NCBI GenBank assembly: GCA_022315425.1
Contig: JAIUPT010000033.1
Coordinates: 620,001 to 684,000 of the forward strand
Reading direction: 5' to 3'
DNA length: 64,000 bases
Source of the DNA: Pseudevernia furfuracea
Taxonomy: Eukaryota > Ascomycota > Lecanoromycetes > Lecanorales > Parmeliaceae
Shown here: positions 1 to 10,608 of the stretch, in pieces
Position numbering within the stretch: the stretch's first letter is position 1
Layout: each line of letters begins with the position of its first letter
Translations under genes and position numbers: made by a program
The notes under the pieces: model-generated
What the model was told of the DNA's origin: nothing
Seen by the model: only the letters and a program-made list of their open reading frames with translations
Databases searched by the model: none

Positions 1-321
1 CGCCTTGCCGAACTGATTGGCACTCGCGCTGCCCGCCTCTCAGCCTGTGGTGTCGCAGCTATCTGCAAGAAGAAGAACATAGAGACTTGTCATGTTGGCG
101 CCGATGGCAGTGTGTTCAACAAATATCCTCACTTCAAAGCTAGAGGAGCGGTAGCACTGAGAGAAATATTGGACTGGAAGAAGGGTGAGAAGGATCCCAT
201 AAGTATTTTGGCTGCAGAGGACGGGAGCGGCGTGGGGGCGGCGTTGATTGCCGCCTTGACGATCAAGAGGGTCAAGGCTGGCAACCTTGCAGGGATAAGA
301 AATGTGGAGGGGATGGTCTAG
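1..321 (+). CDS. Hexokinase, C-terminal part (5' end outside window)
   Basis: This is the last 106 codons of a sugar kinase that phosphorylates glucose or fructose with ATP in the cytosol (first step of glycolysis). The frame is open from base 1 and ends at TAG 319-321. Visible signatures are the helix RLAELIGTRAARLSACG, then CHVGADGSVFNKYPHF and the C-terminal adenosine-binding segment AAEDGSGVGAALIAAL. The wording (KARGAVALREILDW, GADGSVF) fits fungal hexokinase better than glucokinase, which is my recollection of the families rather than a search. No intron is visible in this part. The gene is convergent with UTP18, whose stop lies 144 bp downstream. The start and catalytic base are off the window, so intactness cannot be judged. 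Confidence 0.93.
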   Translation, partial: RLAELIGTRAARLSACGVAAICKKKNIETCHVGADGSVFNKYPHFKARGAVALREILDWKKGEKDPISILAAEDGSGVGAALIAALTIKRVKAGNLAGIRNVEGMV

Positions 322-465
322 ATACTGAATGACATACCATAAAGCGGAAACAGGCTTGGTCCTTCGAAATGCGGCAACGTCAGTGACTATTTAAGGGAAA
401 AATGCTCCGCCCCTCTCGAGCAATGATGGGACAACTCATGATCTGATTTCCACTGCAACCAGAAG

Positions 466-2363
466 CTAATTGCGAATCTCCCACAGCCTAATCTTGCCTT
501 GCTCATTTGCCACGGCCAGCATCTCGGAAGTAGCCGACCAAGCAATAGCGGTGATCCTTCCAAGCGGTGTCGAACTCGTAGGCCAATTTCGATACACAGT
601 ACAGCTTGGCAGGTGAATCAACCTCAATGCATCTCTCTTCCATCGACTAGCCATGCACAAAAGTTGTCCGTCTTGCGAGAATTCCAAATGTGAAGTTGGC
701 GTTGTTAATTGGTCGAACACCCTCACTGGTTTTGGCCGCGCAGGCACGCTTTCTGCACTCCATTTCCGTCGATCATAGACGTTGACAATACCACTTGAGC
801 TGCCGACTGCCACCCATCTGTCGTTGCCCAGCGCCTTGAGACCCTCTCCACGTCCTCCCAATCCCACGACTGTAATTCCCACAGCACCTTCGTCTATCCA
901 CCTCGCAATAGCTCGTCTTTGTCGTCCGTCCCACTCGACGACTTCGCCTCCTTTACCAACGACCACCAAGCCCTCACCGTCTCCCCACCAATCAAAATCT
1001 GCAACTCCGCCTTTGCCTTCCACCCTCACCTCTGCAATCCACTGGCAACTGTTTGCATCGAGAACGTTTATCGTGCCACCACCTTTTCGGCCAGAGCCCA
1101 CAAAACCTACCCAACGGCCACACGGGCTCAGCTTGAAGCGCTCCATACTGCGCTGTACCTCGCCATGCCCAATCACCCGCGACACCTTCTCTACCTTTCC
1201 AGTTTCCAGATCCCAGGTATGGAAATAGCGGCGACGGCCAGAAAGGAATACTTTGTTGCCAGCTGGGGGTTGGAAAAGAGAAGTTGTGAGAGCAGTGGAG
1301 CTTAGGTGTAGAGTCGTGAGCACCGGGTTTGGATTTGGAGGATGCGGAGAGATATGGTGGAGGAAGAGTGTAGAGGAGGGCCCGGAAGAAAGCAGGAGAG
1401 AATGAACGGGGTGAAAGGCGAGATTGGTTATGGCGGACTAGGAGCCGAGAGACGTTAGCAACGACAGAAAAAGAGAAGAAGAGGAAACAAGTCTTACAGG
1501 TTGGGCAGTGCCGACATCTTTGGTACGATGGATGTCGATGACTTCTGGGCGGAGCTTTCTGCGAATATCGGAGCCTGTAGATGTAAGTTGAGTAAGACTA
1601 TGGGTGCTCTGTAAAAGCTTGGCGAGTGGTTGGGTGGATAGGTCGTGAGATCCGACAGACATGTCGTCCGCCGAATCATTGGCTTCGGAGCTTTCTGAAG
1701 CACTTGACGCTTTCCTTCGTTTTTTGGAAGCTACTCTTTTTGCGGCAGAGGGATTTGTCCAGTCTGGTACCGGGTGTAATCGCTCGAATTGGCGTCCTAG
1801 TCGTTTACTGTACTCCTTCCCGTTGACCAGATCTTCAGATTGAGTAATCCGGAGTTTCCGCAGTCTAGGGTTGGAGGCCAGGGAGACGACGATACGTTCA
1901 TCGTCGCTATCAACCCATGCTGCGGCGTTGCCGTCGTCTGACAACGTCGTGTCTTGGTTTGATTTTGATTGAGGTAAAAGGTCTGGGACATTCACGACGG
2001 ACGGGATGGAGTCAAGAAAGAACAGCTGGGAAGATATTGAGCGAAAGCAAGTCCTACGGGCAGCTCAACTTTACAAACATCAGCATCGTCAAGACCTTCC
2101 AAATTTCCCTCCTCCAAGCCATCTTGGACTTGTTGCTGGTCACCGTCCACCAAGTCTCCAAGATCAGTACTATGATCTTTGTATGATTTCAGGCCTTCAT
2201 GAAAGCCTGACTCATCACCAAAGACCAGCTTCTCGAGCTCAATTTCGGCTTCGTCCTTCTCCATTGGTTCATCACTGTCGAGTTCTTCGAAGTCATCGAC
2301 CATTTCGTCTAGCATTGGGGATATTGGCCGCTGGACTGGCTTATGAGAACTCGAGAGAGGCAT
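466..2363 (-). CDS. UTP18: U3 small nucleolar RNA-associated protein 18
   Basis: UTP18 is a WD40 subunit of the small-subunit processome that helps process pre-18S rRNA in the nucleolus. Exons on the minus strand are 2363-2075, 1982-1498 and 1437-466 (introns 92 and 60 nt, both GT..AG), giving 581 residues, normal for fungal UTP18. The acidic N-terminal part has EKDEAEIELEKLVFGDESGF, the middle has AAWVDSDDERIVVSLA and FERLHPVPDW, and the third exon begins SAITNLAFHPVHSLLLSSG and continues into WD40 blades with SGRRRYFHTWDLETGKVEKV and a final IRLWEIRN. The start at 2363 is a choice: an in-frame ATG at 2417 would add 18 hydrophobic residues that look untranslated. Tail to tail with the hexokinase gene. 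Confidence 0.92.
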
Positions 2364-5360
2364 CGATCCGAAGAAGAGAAGGTTGCCTAAGGGAATCAGG
2401 AGTATAATGTGTAACATACGAGGGTATTATTATTGGAGTCAACGTGCTTTGGAGTTGAATGAAAATCAAAATCCTACCGGCGGTGGCGGCTCGGCTCGCA
2501 GGGCTACTTTTTTCCGCCCTACTCTACGCCGTACCTACCTAAGTACTCACCAGTGATGTCCACCAGTATTTGTAACTGTGTTCAATTACTTCGAATTCGC
2601 ACATGATTGCCGAGAGACAAAGGAGCAGGCTTTCTGTTCCTCGCAGCGCTACGGAACTGAACAGACTGCTCCAAAAAGGGAATTTCGTCCTGCAGCCGAG
2701 GGAATGCAGTGAATACTGGTTTTGAATTTCGAGTCTCGACATTTCTAGGTGCTACTCGTATGTACCGATTTACTAAAACAAGAATGGATTCAACCAGGAG
2801 CCTGAATCTAACGTTGGACTGTCAATTTCAATTTGAGATTGTTGACGTCCGGATAATAAAAAGGTTGCCGGACAGGAGCCTGCAGCATTGTAGATTCGCT
2901 TATAGCCTACGAGTTCGAGCTGCTAACAATATTAATGTAGCTTTTCGAGTCCGAAAGACAGTCTTACGTGGAGTAGAAGCTTATCCTCAGAATCCAAAGT
3001 AGAACGCGTTTTCAGTGCGCCTACTCTTGGAGGTGTAAAGTCATACCCCAGGCATCAGCACTGGAACATATTCATGACCGCCATGTCCACCCCGGACGGG
3101 GGTCGAATTGCCAGCGCTGAACTACCTATGATGGGGCAAGCGATCGGGGAGAAAGTGGCCAAAGCGAATGCTGTTGTTGAGTAGCATCTGCAAGTTGGTC
3201 TATGCGCCTTGTTTCAGCCTCCTCACAGTATCCACATCCCGGGTTCTGGATCGTCGTGCGTTGCGGGACTTTGCATTGGAGATGTCTGGAGATAATCGAA
3301 TTTGAAAAGCGGTATGAGCCAAAGTCCGCCTTATCAATGGTATCCATGTTCGTGGCTTCGGGATTTTATTGATCAATGGGCATACTCGTCCCCACATCTA
3401 CGCTTGCTACATGTCAACCTGTCATTATTGCGGATAAGACAGAGGGACAGACGCCTTTCTGTCTAGAAGTCACTGCGTAATGAGAGCCTGCGCGTTATCG
3501 CAACTTGAAGCCGACCTAGGCTATTATTCTATGATCATAACAAACAGCAAACAAACAACAACTGATCCCATCTTTTCACTTTGTTTTCCTCACTTTCAGT
3601 ATCGTGCCCTAGCATGATACAATCACTGCCTGTCTCAAGCCGCTTTCTAGGGCTTTCTGTAAATCTCAAAGACATTCGAATACAGTTTCAGATGAGGGCA
3701 TAACTTAGATTCGCCACATGCTGGTCGCTAAACTATGGTTGCTTATCATTGGGGGTCCTGTAAAGGGTAGTGACAATGATGGCATTGATAGCAATGCCTG
3801 TATGTCAAACACGTTTCAGTTACGATTAGTACCTTTCGCCACGTGTGTCGGCCGGATATGAGCATTGACCGTACGCAGAAAGGGCGCTTAGTCGCTACAC
3901 TTTCCACCAACGGATGCTTGCTGACCAACTCGCGGTGCGCATGTTGGCAATGAGCGATGCCGATATCAATAATTATTGGACAAGTGCCTATCGAATCAGA
4001 CAAGCTCGGGAGTTGGCGAAGCTGACAGGATGCCGAGCAAAGGTGAAGCCTCCGACTTGAAGGACGACGGGTCTGTGAGAAGGAGGCATGGTTCCTGAAG
4101 AGATTATGTCCTCCTATGACGAGAGGAAAGTAGGCTGATTTGTAACGATAGGAGCCATGTGTGAAAGGTAACCTAGCTTGCACAGCTTTGGTAGACAGGA
4201 ATCTCGAGACTCATGGCTTAGGGTTTCATCATAAGATCCGGGCAAGTTGATAGTCCAAAGACTCAAAATGATTACCCCAAGCTCCCATGTGACCGTGCAG
4301 AATGCACCATCTATTAGCCGCCTGCGCTTCGCTATTTTCCGGGGTAGCGGCGTACCACTTGTACATCTGCTGGGCCCGGCGATTGCTAGACCTTATCAAC
4401 GCCTTGCGGAGATTTGTTGAGATCGCTCCAGGTCAAGCGACGAGCACCACGCCACCCCCGGTCGCCATCTATTTCAGGAGTGTCATGATTTTTCATCCGA
4501 AAGCTTGTCACCGGATTCCTGTTTTCAAAAGAATCAGATGGATGAGGTCAATGCATGAGAAGCTAACGTCGGCTGTCATGATACGCGCAGTACCTCAGCT
4601 TAGCCTTCCCCAACCCCATGATTCGGATGAACATGGGATAGCGGGTAAGGAACACGCAGGAACAGTCAATGGAAGATCAGAGGCTGCTCTTCTCGGCATG
4701 ACAGAGATTTTCAGACGCAACACTACAACAGGGTCGGTTCGGCAGAAAATAAAATTCTTAGAGCTCAGAGCCAGGGATAACGCAATGAGAGTCGAAGGCA
4801 AAATTTATTAGAGGCATATCCTTGCGACAGGTAGCATAAGTATATACTTGTGCCACCTTGCAGCTACAAAAATCACTCACGGAAACCTTTTGATCGCTCA
4901 AGAACGTGTTGGAGGACGGCAAAAGTTTGTTGTGTACTGTATATCTTTCCTGCTGTCAGGCGTTGGTGCTGGTGAAGGCGAGGGGTCTTCTTTGCCTTAT
5001 CTTTTTAGCGGAAACGCTTATCTTATCAGATCCTGCTAAGGGCTCGCTAAGGCACGCTCACGCAAAAATATGCCTTGTCCTGCGGATCGGAGTGGGGAGG
5101 ATGTTGTTGTCCAACGCTTTCAGTTGGTCGACAAGTTCGACAACAATGATTCCAATCACGTCAATTGCGCCTCCACCACCACCAACAACAGAAATTTTCT
5201 GACCGCCTCCAAGCTCACACCTCACCACCTACCAATTCAAAGTCTTGATATCAACGCCGCGGCCAATCCATTGACATCCAACGGCGCTTTCTGGTCTCCT
5301 CTCAAAGCCATCCCGCTCGCGTCCTACTACAAGCTTCATCGCGTACCCTCCTTGTCAACC
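2364..5360. other. Long intergenic region, no supported gene
   Basis: About 3 kb between the UTP18 start and the chosen GDH2 start. The only open frames are short (under 170 codons), have no recognisable motif and lack start-context or splice signals that join them. The last ~290 bp before GDH2 is open in the GDH2 frame from an upstream ATG at 5070 and is treated as its leader. No tRNA cloverleaf was found. Confidence 0.6.
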
Positions 5361-8300
5361 ATGACCGAGCCCGACTTGGACGAAATGGATGCAGTTCAAT
5401 TGCCTCAAAGTGAATCAACCGCAGAGCCGACGGAGCAAATGGCTGAGAATGGAGTTCAAAACGCCGTCAAACTGCCTCGCAGAGAATCTACCGCAGAGCC
5501 TTCAGAAAGACTGCAACAGAATGGGGTGCACAACAAGATTCTGGAGCAGGTCGTTCGCACTCCCGGCCGTCAGCCTTCTCCGCAACCCACACATCTAAGC
5601 GTTCCGGGCTCGAGTCAACACAAGGTCTTGCATGAGGAAGGTTCCGGCTATGTCGCTCCTAAATTCGAGGGCAAGGAGTTGCAGATGGATCAGGGTATGC
5701 CGTTCCTAAGCAAAAACCCCGAGGGCTGAATGGACAGTGCTGACATGTCATTACTATAGTAATGGATCAAATTGAAGAGAAAGGATTCATACCGCCAGAA
5801 TTCGTCGAATCCGAGACCAATTGGTTTTACAACGAATTGGGTATTGATGACATGTACTTTCAAACAGAGACTGTCCCTGCTATCGTGAACCACATTCTCT
5901 CACTCTACGCGGGGAAGGTAGCAGCGTTTGCCCGAGACGATGGTCGTTTGGAAATTCGGCTTGACAAAGAGGCTGCCGATCACGCCGTGTACATAGACAC
6001 GAGCATGCCCGGTGTCAGTGTAATCGATGGCCCAAGATATGAACAGCGGATTGACGAAAAGTACATTAACGGCTCTACAAGCGACAACAGTTACCGGGTG
6101 GAGACCTTTCGCTCTGGGAGTCATCTCCCCGGGGAGAAAGATCAACAGCTACGTTGCTACTTCGTGTACAAATGCAATTTTGCCAACCCTAACCCTGGCT
6201 CAGAAGAGACCAAATTGGATGTCATAGGGGAAAAGCGTTTCCTGCAGAAGGCTACACAGAACACCAAGGACATTTATCAAGAAGTCATGAACAATGCTGT
6301 GGGGAGGACTGGACCTGTCATTGAAATGTTCGAGATGGAAGCTAGTAGAGAGAAAAGACTTGTCATAGCATATCGGCAAGGCTCTGCGATGGGCCTGTTT
6401 AGTGCCCTATCTGATCTGTACCATTACTATGGTTGCACGAGCTCGAGAAAATATGTGGAGCAGTTCTCCAATGGCATCACGATCATGTCCATCTACCTCC
6501 GACCCCTTCCACAAACAACCTTCAACTCAAGGCATCCGCCAATCGAAGCCTCGATCCACCAGATAATGAAGGAGGTCTCACTGCTGTACTGCATACCCCA
6601 GAACAAATTCCAGGGGCACTTCGCAAGCGGTCGACTGAGCTTACAGGAGACAATTTACGCACACTGTGTATGGGTGTTTGTTGGCCATTTCTTGAATCGT
6701 CTGGGATCGGAATACGCTTCGCTTGCCTCTTTGCTAGATCCAAACAACAGTGTCCATGCAGAAATGCTGTCCAAGATCAAGCGCCGTCTTAGGACGGAGA
6801 CATTCACTTCAGACTACATCCTTGAGATCATCAACAAATACCCTGATTTGGTACGATCACTGTATTTAGCCTTTGCTAACACCCACTATGTTCAGACGAG
6901 AGGGGAGCAAGACGACTTCATTCCTACGCTCAGCTACCTGCGCCTCAAGGTTGACGTTGTACTTGACGATACTCAGCTCAAGTCACTAATCTCGAAGACT
7001 GCCATGAATGAGCACGATCAGATGGTCATGACCGCCTTCAGAGTCTTCAACGCTGGCGTTCTGAAGACCAACTTCTATACTCCAACAAAAGTTGCGTTGA
7101 GTTTCCGACTCAATCCAAATTTTCTCCCTGACGTTGAATATCCTCAGCCATTGTATGGCATGTTTCTCGTCATCAGCTCGGAGTTTCGTGGCTTTCACCT
7201 CCGCTTTCGTGACATCGCCCGCGGTGGCATTCGCATTGTTAAGTCAAGGAACCGTGAAGCATATTCTATCAACGCCAGATCTCTTTTCGACGAGAATTAT
7301 AATCTCGCAAACACTCAGCAACGCAAGAATAAAGACATTCCGGAAGGAGGGTCAAAGGGTGTTATTCTACTAGATGTGCACCACCAAGATAAGGTCAAGG
7401 TGGCCTTCGAGAAGTACATCGACAGCATCATGGATCTTCTATTACCTCCAACAAGTCCGGGGATTAAAAACCCGATCGTTGATCTCCATGGCCAGCAAGA
7501 GATTTTGTTCATGGGCCCAGACGAAAATACCGCAGACTTGGTCAACTGGGCAACAGAACACGCCAGGGCAAGAGGAGCGCCGTGGTGGAAATCGTTCTTT
7601 ACCGGAAAGTCTCCTAAGCTAGGAGGAATTCCTCACGACGTGTATGGAATGACAACTTTGTCGGTGCGAGAATATGTTCAGGGCATATACCGAAAACTCA
7701 ATCTCCAATCCAGTGCAGTCCGGAAACTACAAACTGGTGGACCGGACGGCGACCTTGGGTCCAACGAGATCTTGCTTGGCAATGAGCAATACACAGCGAT
7801 CGTCGATGGTGCGGGCGTGCTCGTCGATCCAAATGGCCTGGACAATGTGGAGCTCGTCCGGCTAGCAAGGAAGCGTGCCATGATATCCGACTTCGATGTC
7901 TCAAAGCTTTCTGCTGACGGATACCGAGTCCTAGTAGATGAGACGAGCATCACACTACCGTCCGGAGAGACCGTTAACAATGGCATGATCTTCCGCAATA
8001 CGTTTCATTTGCGCGGCGAAAAGCAATTCGATGTCTTCGTGCCTTGCGGTGGCAGGCCAGAGTCCATCGATTTGAGTACGGTCAACAGACTCATTGTCGA
8101 CGGCAAGAGTACCATTCCTTACATCGTTGAGGGTGCTAACCTATTCATCACGCAAGACGCCAAGCTGCGGCTCGAGAAGGCTGGTTGCATACTGTACAAG
8201 GATGCTTCAGCGAACAAAGGGGGTGTCACATCTTCATCCCTAGAGGTCCTCGCTTCATTGTCATTCGATGAGCAGGGTTTCGTGGAGAACATGTGCATAC

Positions 8301-8823
8301 GTGATGATGGTACGGCACCACCGTTCTATGACGCCTACGTGAAAGAGGTTCAGGATACGATCAAGCGTAATGCTGCTCTAGAATTCGAAGCTATCTGGCG
8401 AGAACATCAGCAGACTGGCATTGCACGAAGCACTTTGAGCGATACTTTGAGTGTCGCCATTACCAAGCTTGACGAAGAATTGCAGAAGCAAGACCTCTGG
8501 AAAAACACTGAGCTCCGGGACGCGGTACTTGAGGATGCGCTACCAAGATTGCTCCTCGAGAAGATTGGTTTGAGTACCATCATCGAACGTGTAAGTCCAT
8601 GCCTCCGGATTCGATGAAGCTTTGGGCTAATCATTCAAGGTTCCCGACAACTATCTTCGGGCGATATTTGGCAGCTATTTGGCCAGTCGATTTGTGTACG
8701 AGCATGGCAGTAGCCCTAGTCAATTCGCCTTTTTCGATTTGTGAGTAAATATATCCCCAGTGTTACAATGGCCGTTAATATGTGCGCAGTATGTCCAAGA
8801 GAATGGCACGGTTGAAGCAATAG
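5361..8823 (+). CDS. GDH2: NAD-specific glutamate dehydrogenase
   Basis: This large NAD-dependent enzyme oxidises glutamate to 2-oxoglutarate and ammonium, the catabolic direction used when glutamate is a carbon or nitrogen source. Exons are 5361-5694, 5760-8590, 8640-8740 and 8790-8823; phases close exactly and give 1099 residues, the size of fungal GDH2. Key segments are FVESETNWFYNELGIDD near the N-terminus, RDIARGGIRIV, the catalytic-lysine loop PEGGSKGVILL near residue 645, FVPCGGRPESIDL and YIVEGANLFIT. The C-terminus FAFFDFMSKRMARLKQ is only recovered after two small 3' introns. ATG 5361 (context CAACCATGA) was chosen because the 97 in-frame codons upstream from 5070 are poly-N/T/S and unlike the family. 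A repeated QSESTAEPTE / RRESTAEPSE pair lies in the variable N-terminus. Confidence 0.94.
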
Positions 8824-9452
8824 CGCGAGCTTACGATTTGAGTGATTGGTGCATCAGGGAATGCGAGTTTACTTGTAAGCTAGGTAGAGTACAACAACTT
8901 ATGTGGTGGACAGGAGAGGCTTGCTGCTTTGCGATAGTATGATTAGGAAGATAAAAGGCGTGCTATTACTATTAGATAGATACCTTTAGCATCTGAAAAG
9001 TGGGTTGGCAGAAGAATGTAGGCCACGCATACACATACATACCCTGATTTGTTTTTGTTTTGATGTTGATAAATGATAATGATACGTTGAAATAAAACCA
9101 TATCATGCGCTTCGAGCCCCTTGAAACCCTGCCCTGCACCTTCCAACATCAACAAACCCCCCCCCCCCCCCCCTCTCTCATCAACGTACTTCAACGCTTC
9201 TTGGCCGCGCAAATCCAACATTATACATACCATCAAGAGATTATTCCGAAATTCTTTTGACTCTCCGTCAGTCAGCCTTTTCCGAATCTTTCTTTTTCTA
9301 AAAGTAAGTCTCGTAATACCGAATGTAAACAAGCCCCGCAACGCGCCTCGAATCCCTCCATCAACCCCACCAATACCATCCACTACAAATCTTCTACTAA
9401 CTCACATCTCAGACTCTGCATCCTCTTCACTTGTCCACCCCAACCTCTAGCA
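8824..9452. other. 3' UTR and leader region between GDH2 and the next gene
   Basis: Contains the GDH2 3' end, then a pyrimidine-rich leader for the gene at 9453 that includes an uninterrupted C17 run. The short open frames here have no coding features. Confidence 0.6.
9157..9173 (+). repeat. C17 homopolymer in a pyrimidine-rich leader
   Basis: Seventeen consecutive C residues followed by TCTCTC, about 280 bp upstream of the ATG at 9453. Such a run is length-unstable and error-prone in sequencing, so its exact length should not be trusted. Confidence 0.9.
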
Positions 9453-9925
9453 ATGGCAAAGACAAAGGAGGTTCGCGAAGGTACCCGCGAAGGGCTTCGA
9501 AAAAATAGAACGCCCCGCGTACTTTTCGCCATCGAGGACGCGGCGCCCAAGCCCAAGTCAACCTCCAAGAAGTCCACTGTCCCGAAGACGAAAGCGAACA
9601 CCTCCAAACCCCGCGCCAAGGCTGCGACCGCGGGACGCGTTGAGAAGAAGAAGGCCCCGGCGACCAAGAACAAGAGGACCCCGACCGTGGTTGATAAGGT
9701 GAAGGGGGTTGTCGAGAAGGCCGTGGGTACCATTGAGGGCAAGCCGGCAAAGAAGGTATGCTGCTCCCGTTCATCCTTGCCGTCCAAGAGCTGGGACGCA
9801 ATGTTTGTGTCGACTTGTTTGGCGCGGTTGATCGCAGAGAGGCTAACGGTTGCATCCAGGCTGCTGGCACGAAGAAGATCAAAGGCACTGATGGAAAGGG
9901 ATCTACTCGTGCAAAGAAGGCTTAA
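9453..9925 (+). CDS. Small lysine/alanine-rich basic protein (histone H1-tail-like)
   Basis: Two exons, 9453-9755 and 9860-9925, joined in phase 0 by a 104-nt intron (donor AAG|GTATGC, acceptor ATCCAG|GCT), encode 122 residues. The N-terminus MAKTKEVREGTREGLRKNR is followed by TPRVLFAIED and then a long low-complexity tail of K, A, P and T with repeated KK and AKK runs, ending STRAKKA. The composition resembles linker-histone tails and small chromatin-associated proteins, but no folded domain (no winged helix, no AT-hook RGRP) is visible. Function is unknown; nuclear location is inferred from charge only. The neat splice and codon-like continuity into a basic second exon argue that it is real. 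Confidence 0.72.
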
Positions 9926-10608
9926 ATGGAGGTTCGCGACTTATCGGAAATCGTTTCATCGTGCGGAAATGGTAGAAAGAGCTTGGGTTCTATTTCGTCT
10001 GCCATTGAGCTGCATGCATGCATGCCTCCCATTCTCTTTCTCTTTTTGCAAGTGAAGCTAGGCGCAAGATATGGTGACGGCCTTGACTAATGGCGGGCGT
10101 GCTGTGACATGTCGCTTGTTTACAGTTCTGGGAAGATAGAGACGAATCAGGAGTGGCGGCGTGTCCTTTCACGTTGTTGGAAATGTACGATACCCTTTGG
10201 TTATGTTCATAGGAGTATTCGATGGCTTTCTCTTTCTCTTTCGCTCGTGAATTCACAAATTGAGGTCTATCCTGACTCTTCTTTCTTCATGTGGAGATCT
10301 TGTTAATGTAGCGCAGAATCTTTTCCTCTTGAGATTGTTTCATCTGTATTCGTTAGGTAACATGACTATTATATCTAAAAACGTGGTAGAGGCATGACCA
10401 ATCCTTTGGGGATACGTATGATAATGTTGACTTCAATATCAGGCCTTTCGATGCGGCCCTGGAGTATCTAACTCCACGTGAACAAAGACACATTCGAATC
10501 CAGGACGCCTTTCAAACCGCCATATAGTACAGCACCAGGAGTATCATCATGCTTAGCGCCAACCCAATCCCGAACCCGCGTGTCATTCACAAACGCCAGG
10601 ATACCACA
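9926..10608. other. Intergenic between convergent genes, nothing recognised
   Basis: Overlapping 3' UTR space for the basic-protein gene and the JmjC gene, which converge here. Open frames are short and unsupported. A GCATGCATGCATGC run sits around 10010-10024. Confidence 0.6.

Noticed and set aside
782..1305. Two overlapping plus-strand open frames of 128-148 codons
   Set aside because: They are antisense shadows of UTP18 exon 3, which has clear WD40 similarity; their products are Pro/Ser/Thr-rich noise.
3085..3125. GGGGGTCGAATTGCC, resembling a tRNA T-arm
   Set aside because: No anticodon or acceptor stem can be drawn around it; the stem pairing is poor.
4302..4811. 169-codon plus-strand open frame
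   Set aside because: Starts with a hydrophobic stretch that looks like a signal peptide, but the rest has no motif, biased composition or splice partners; treated as chance.
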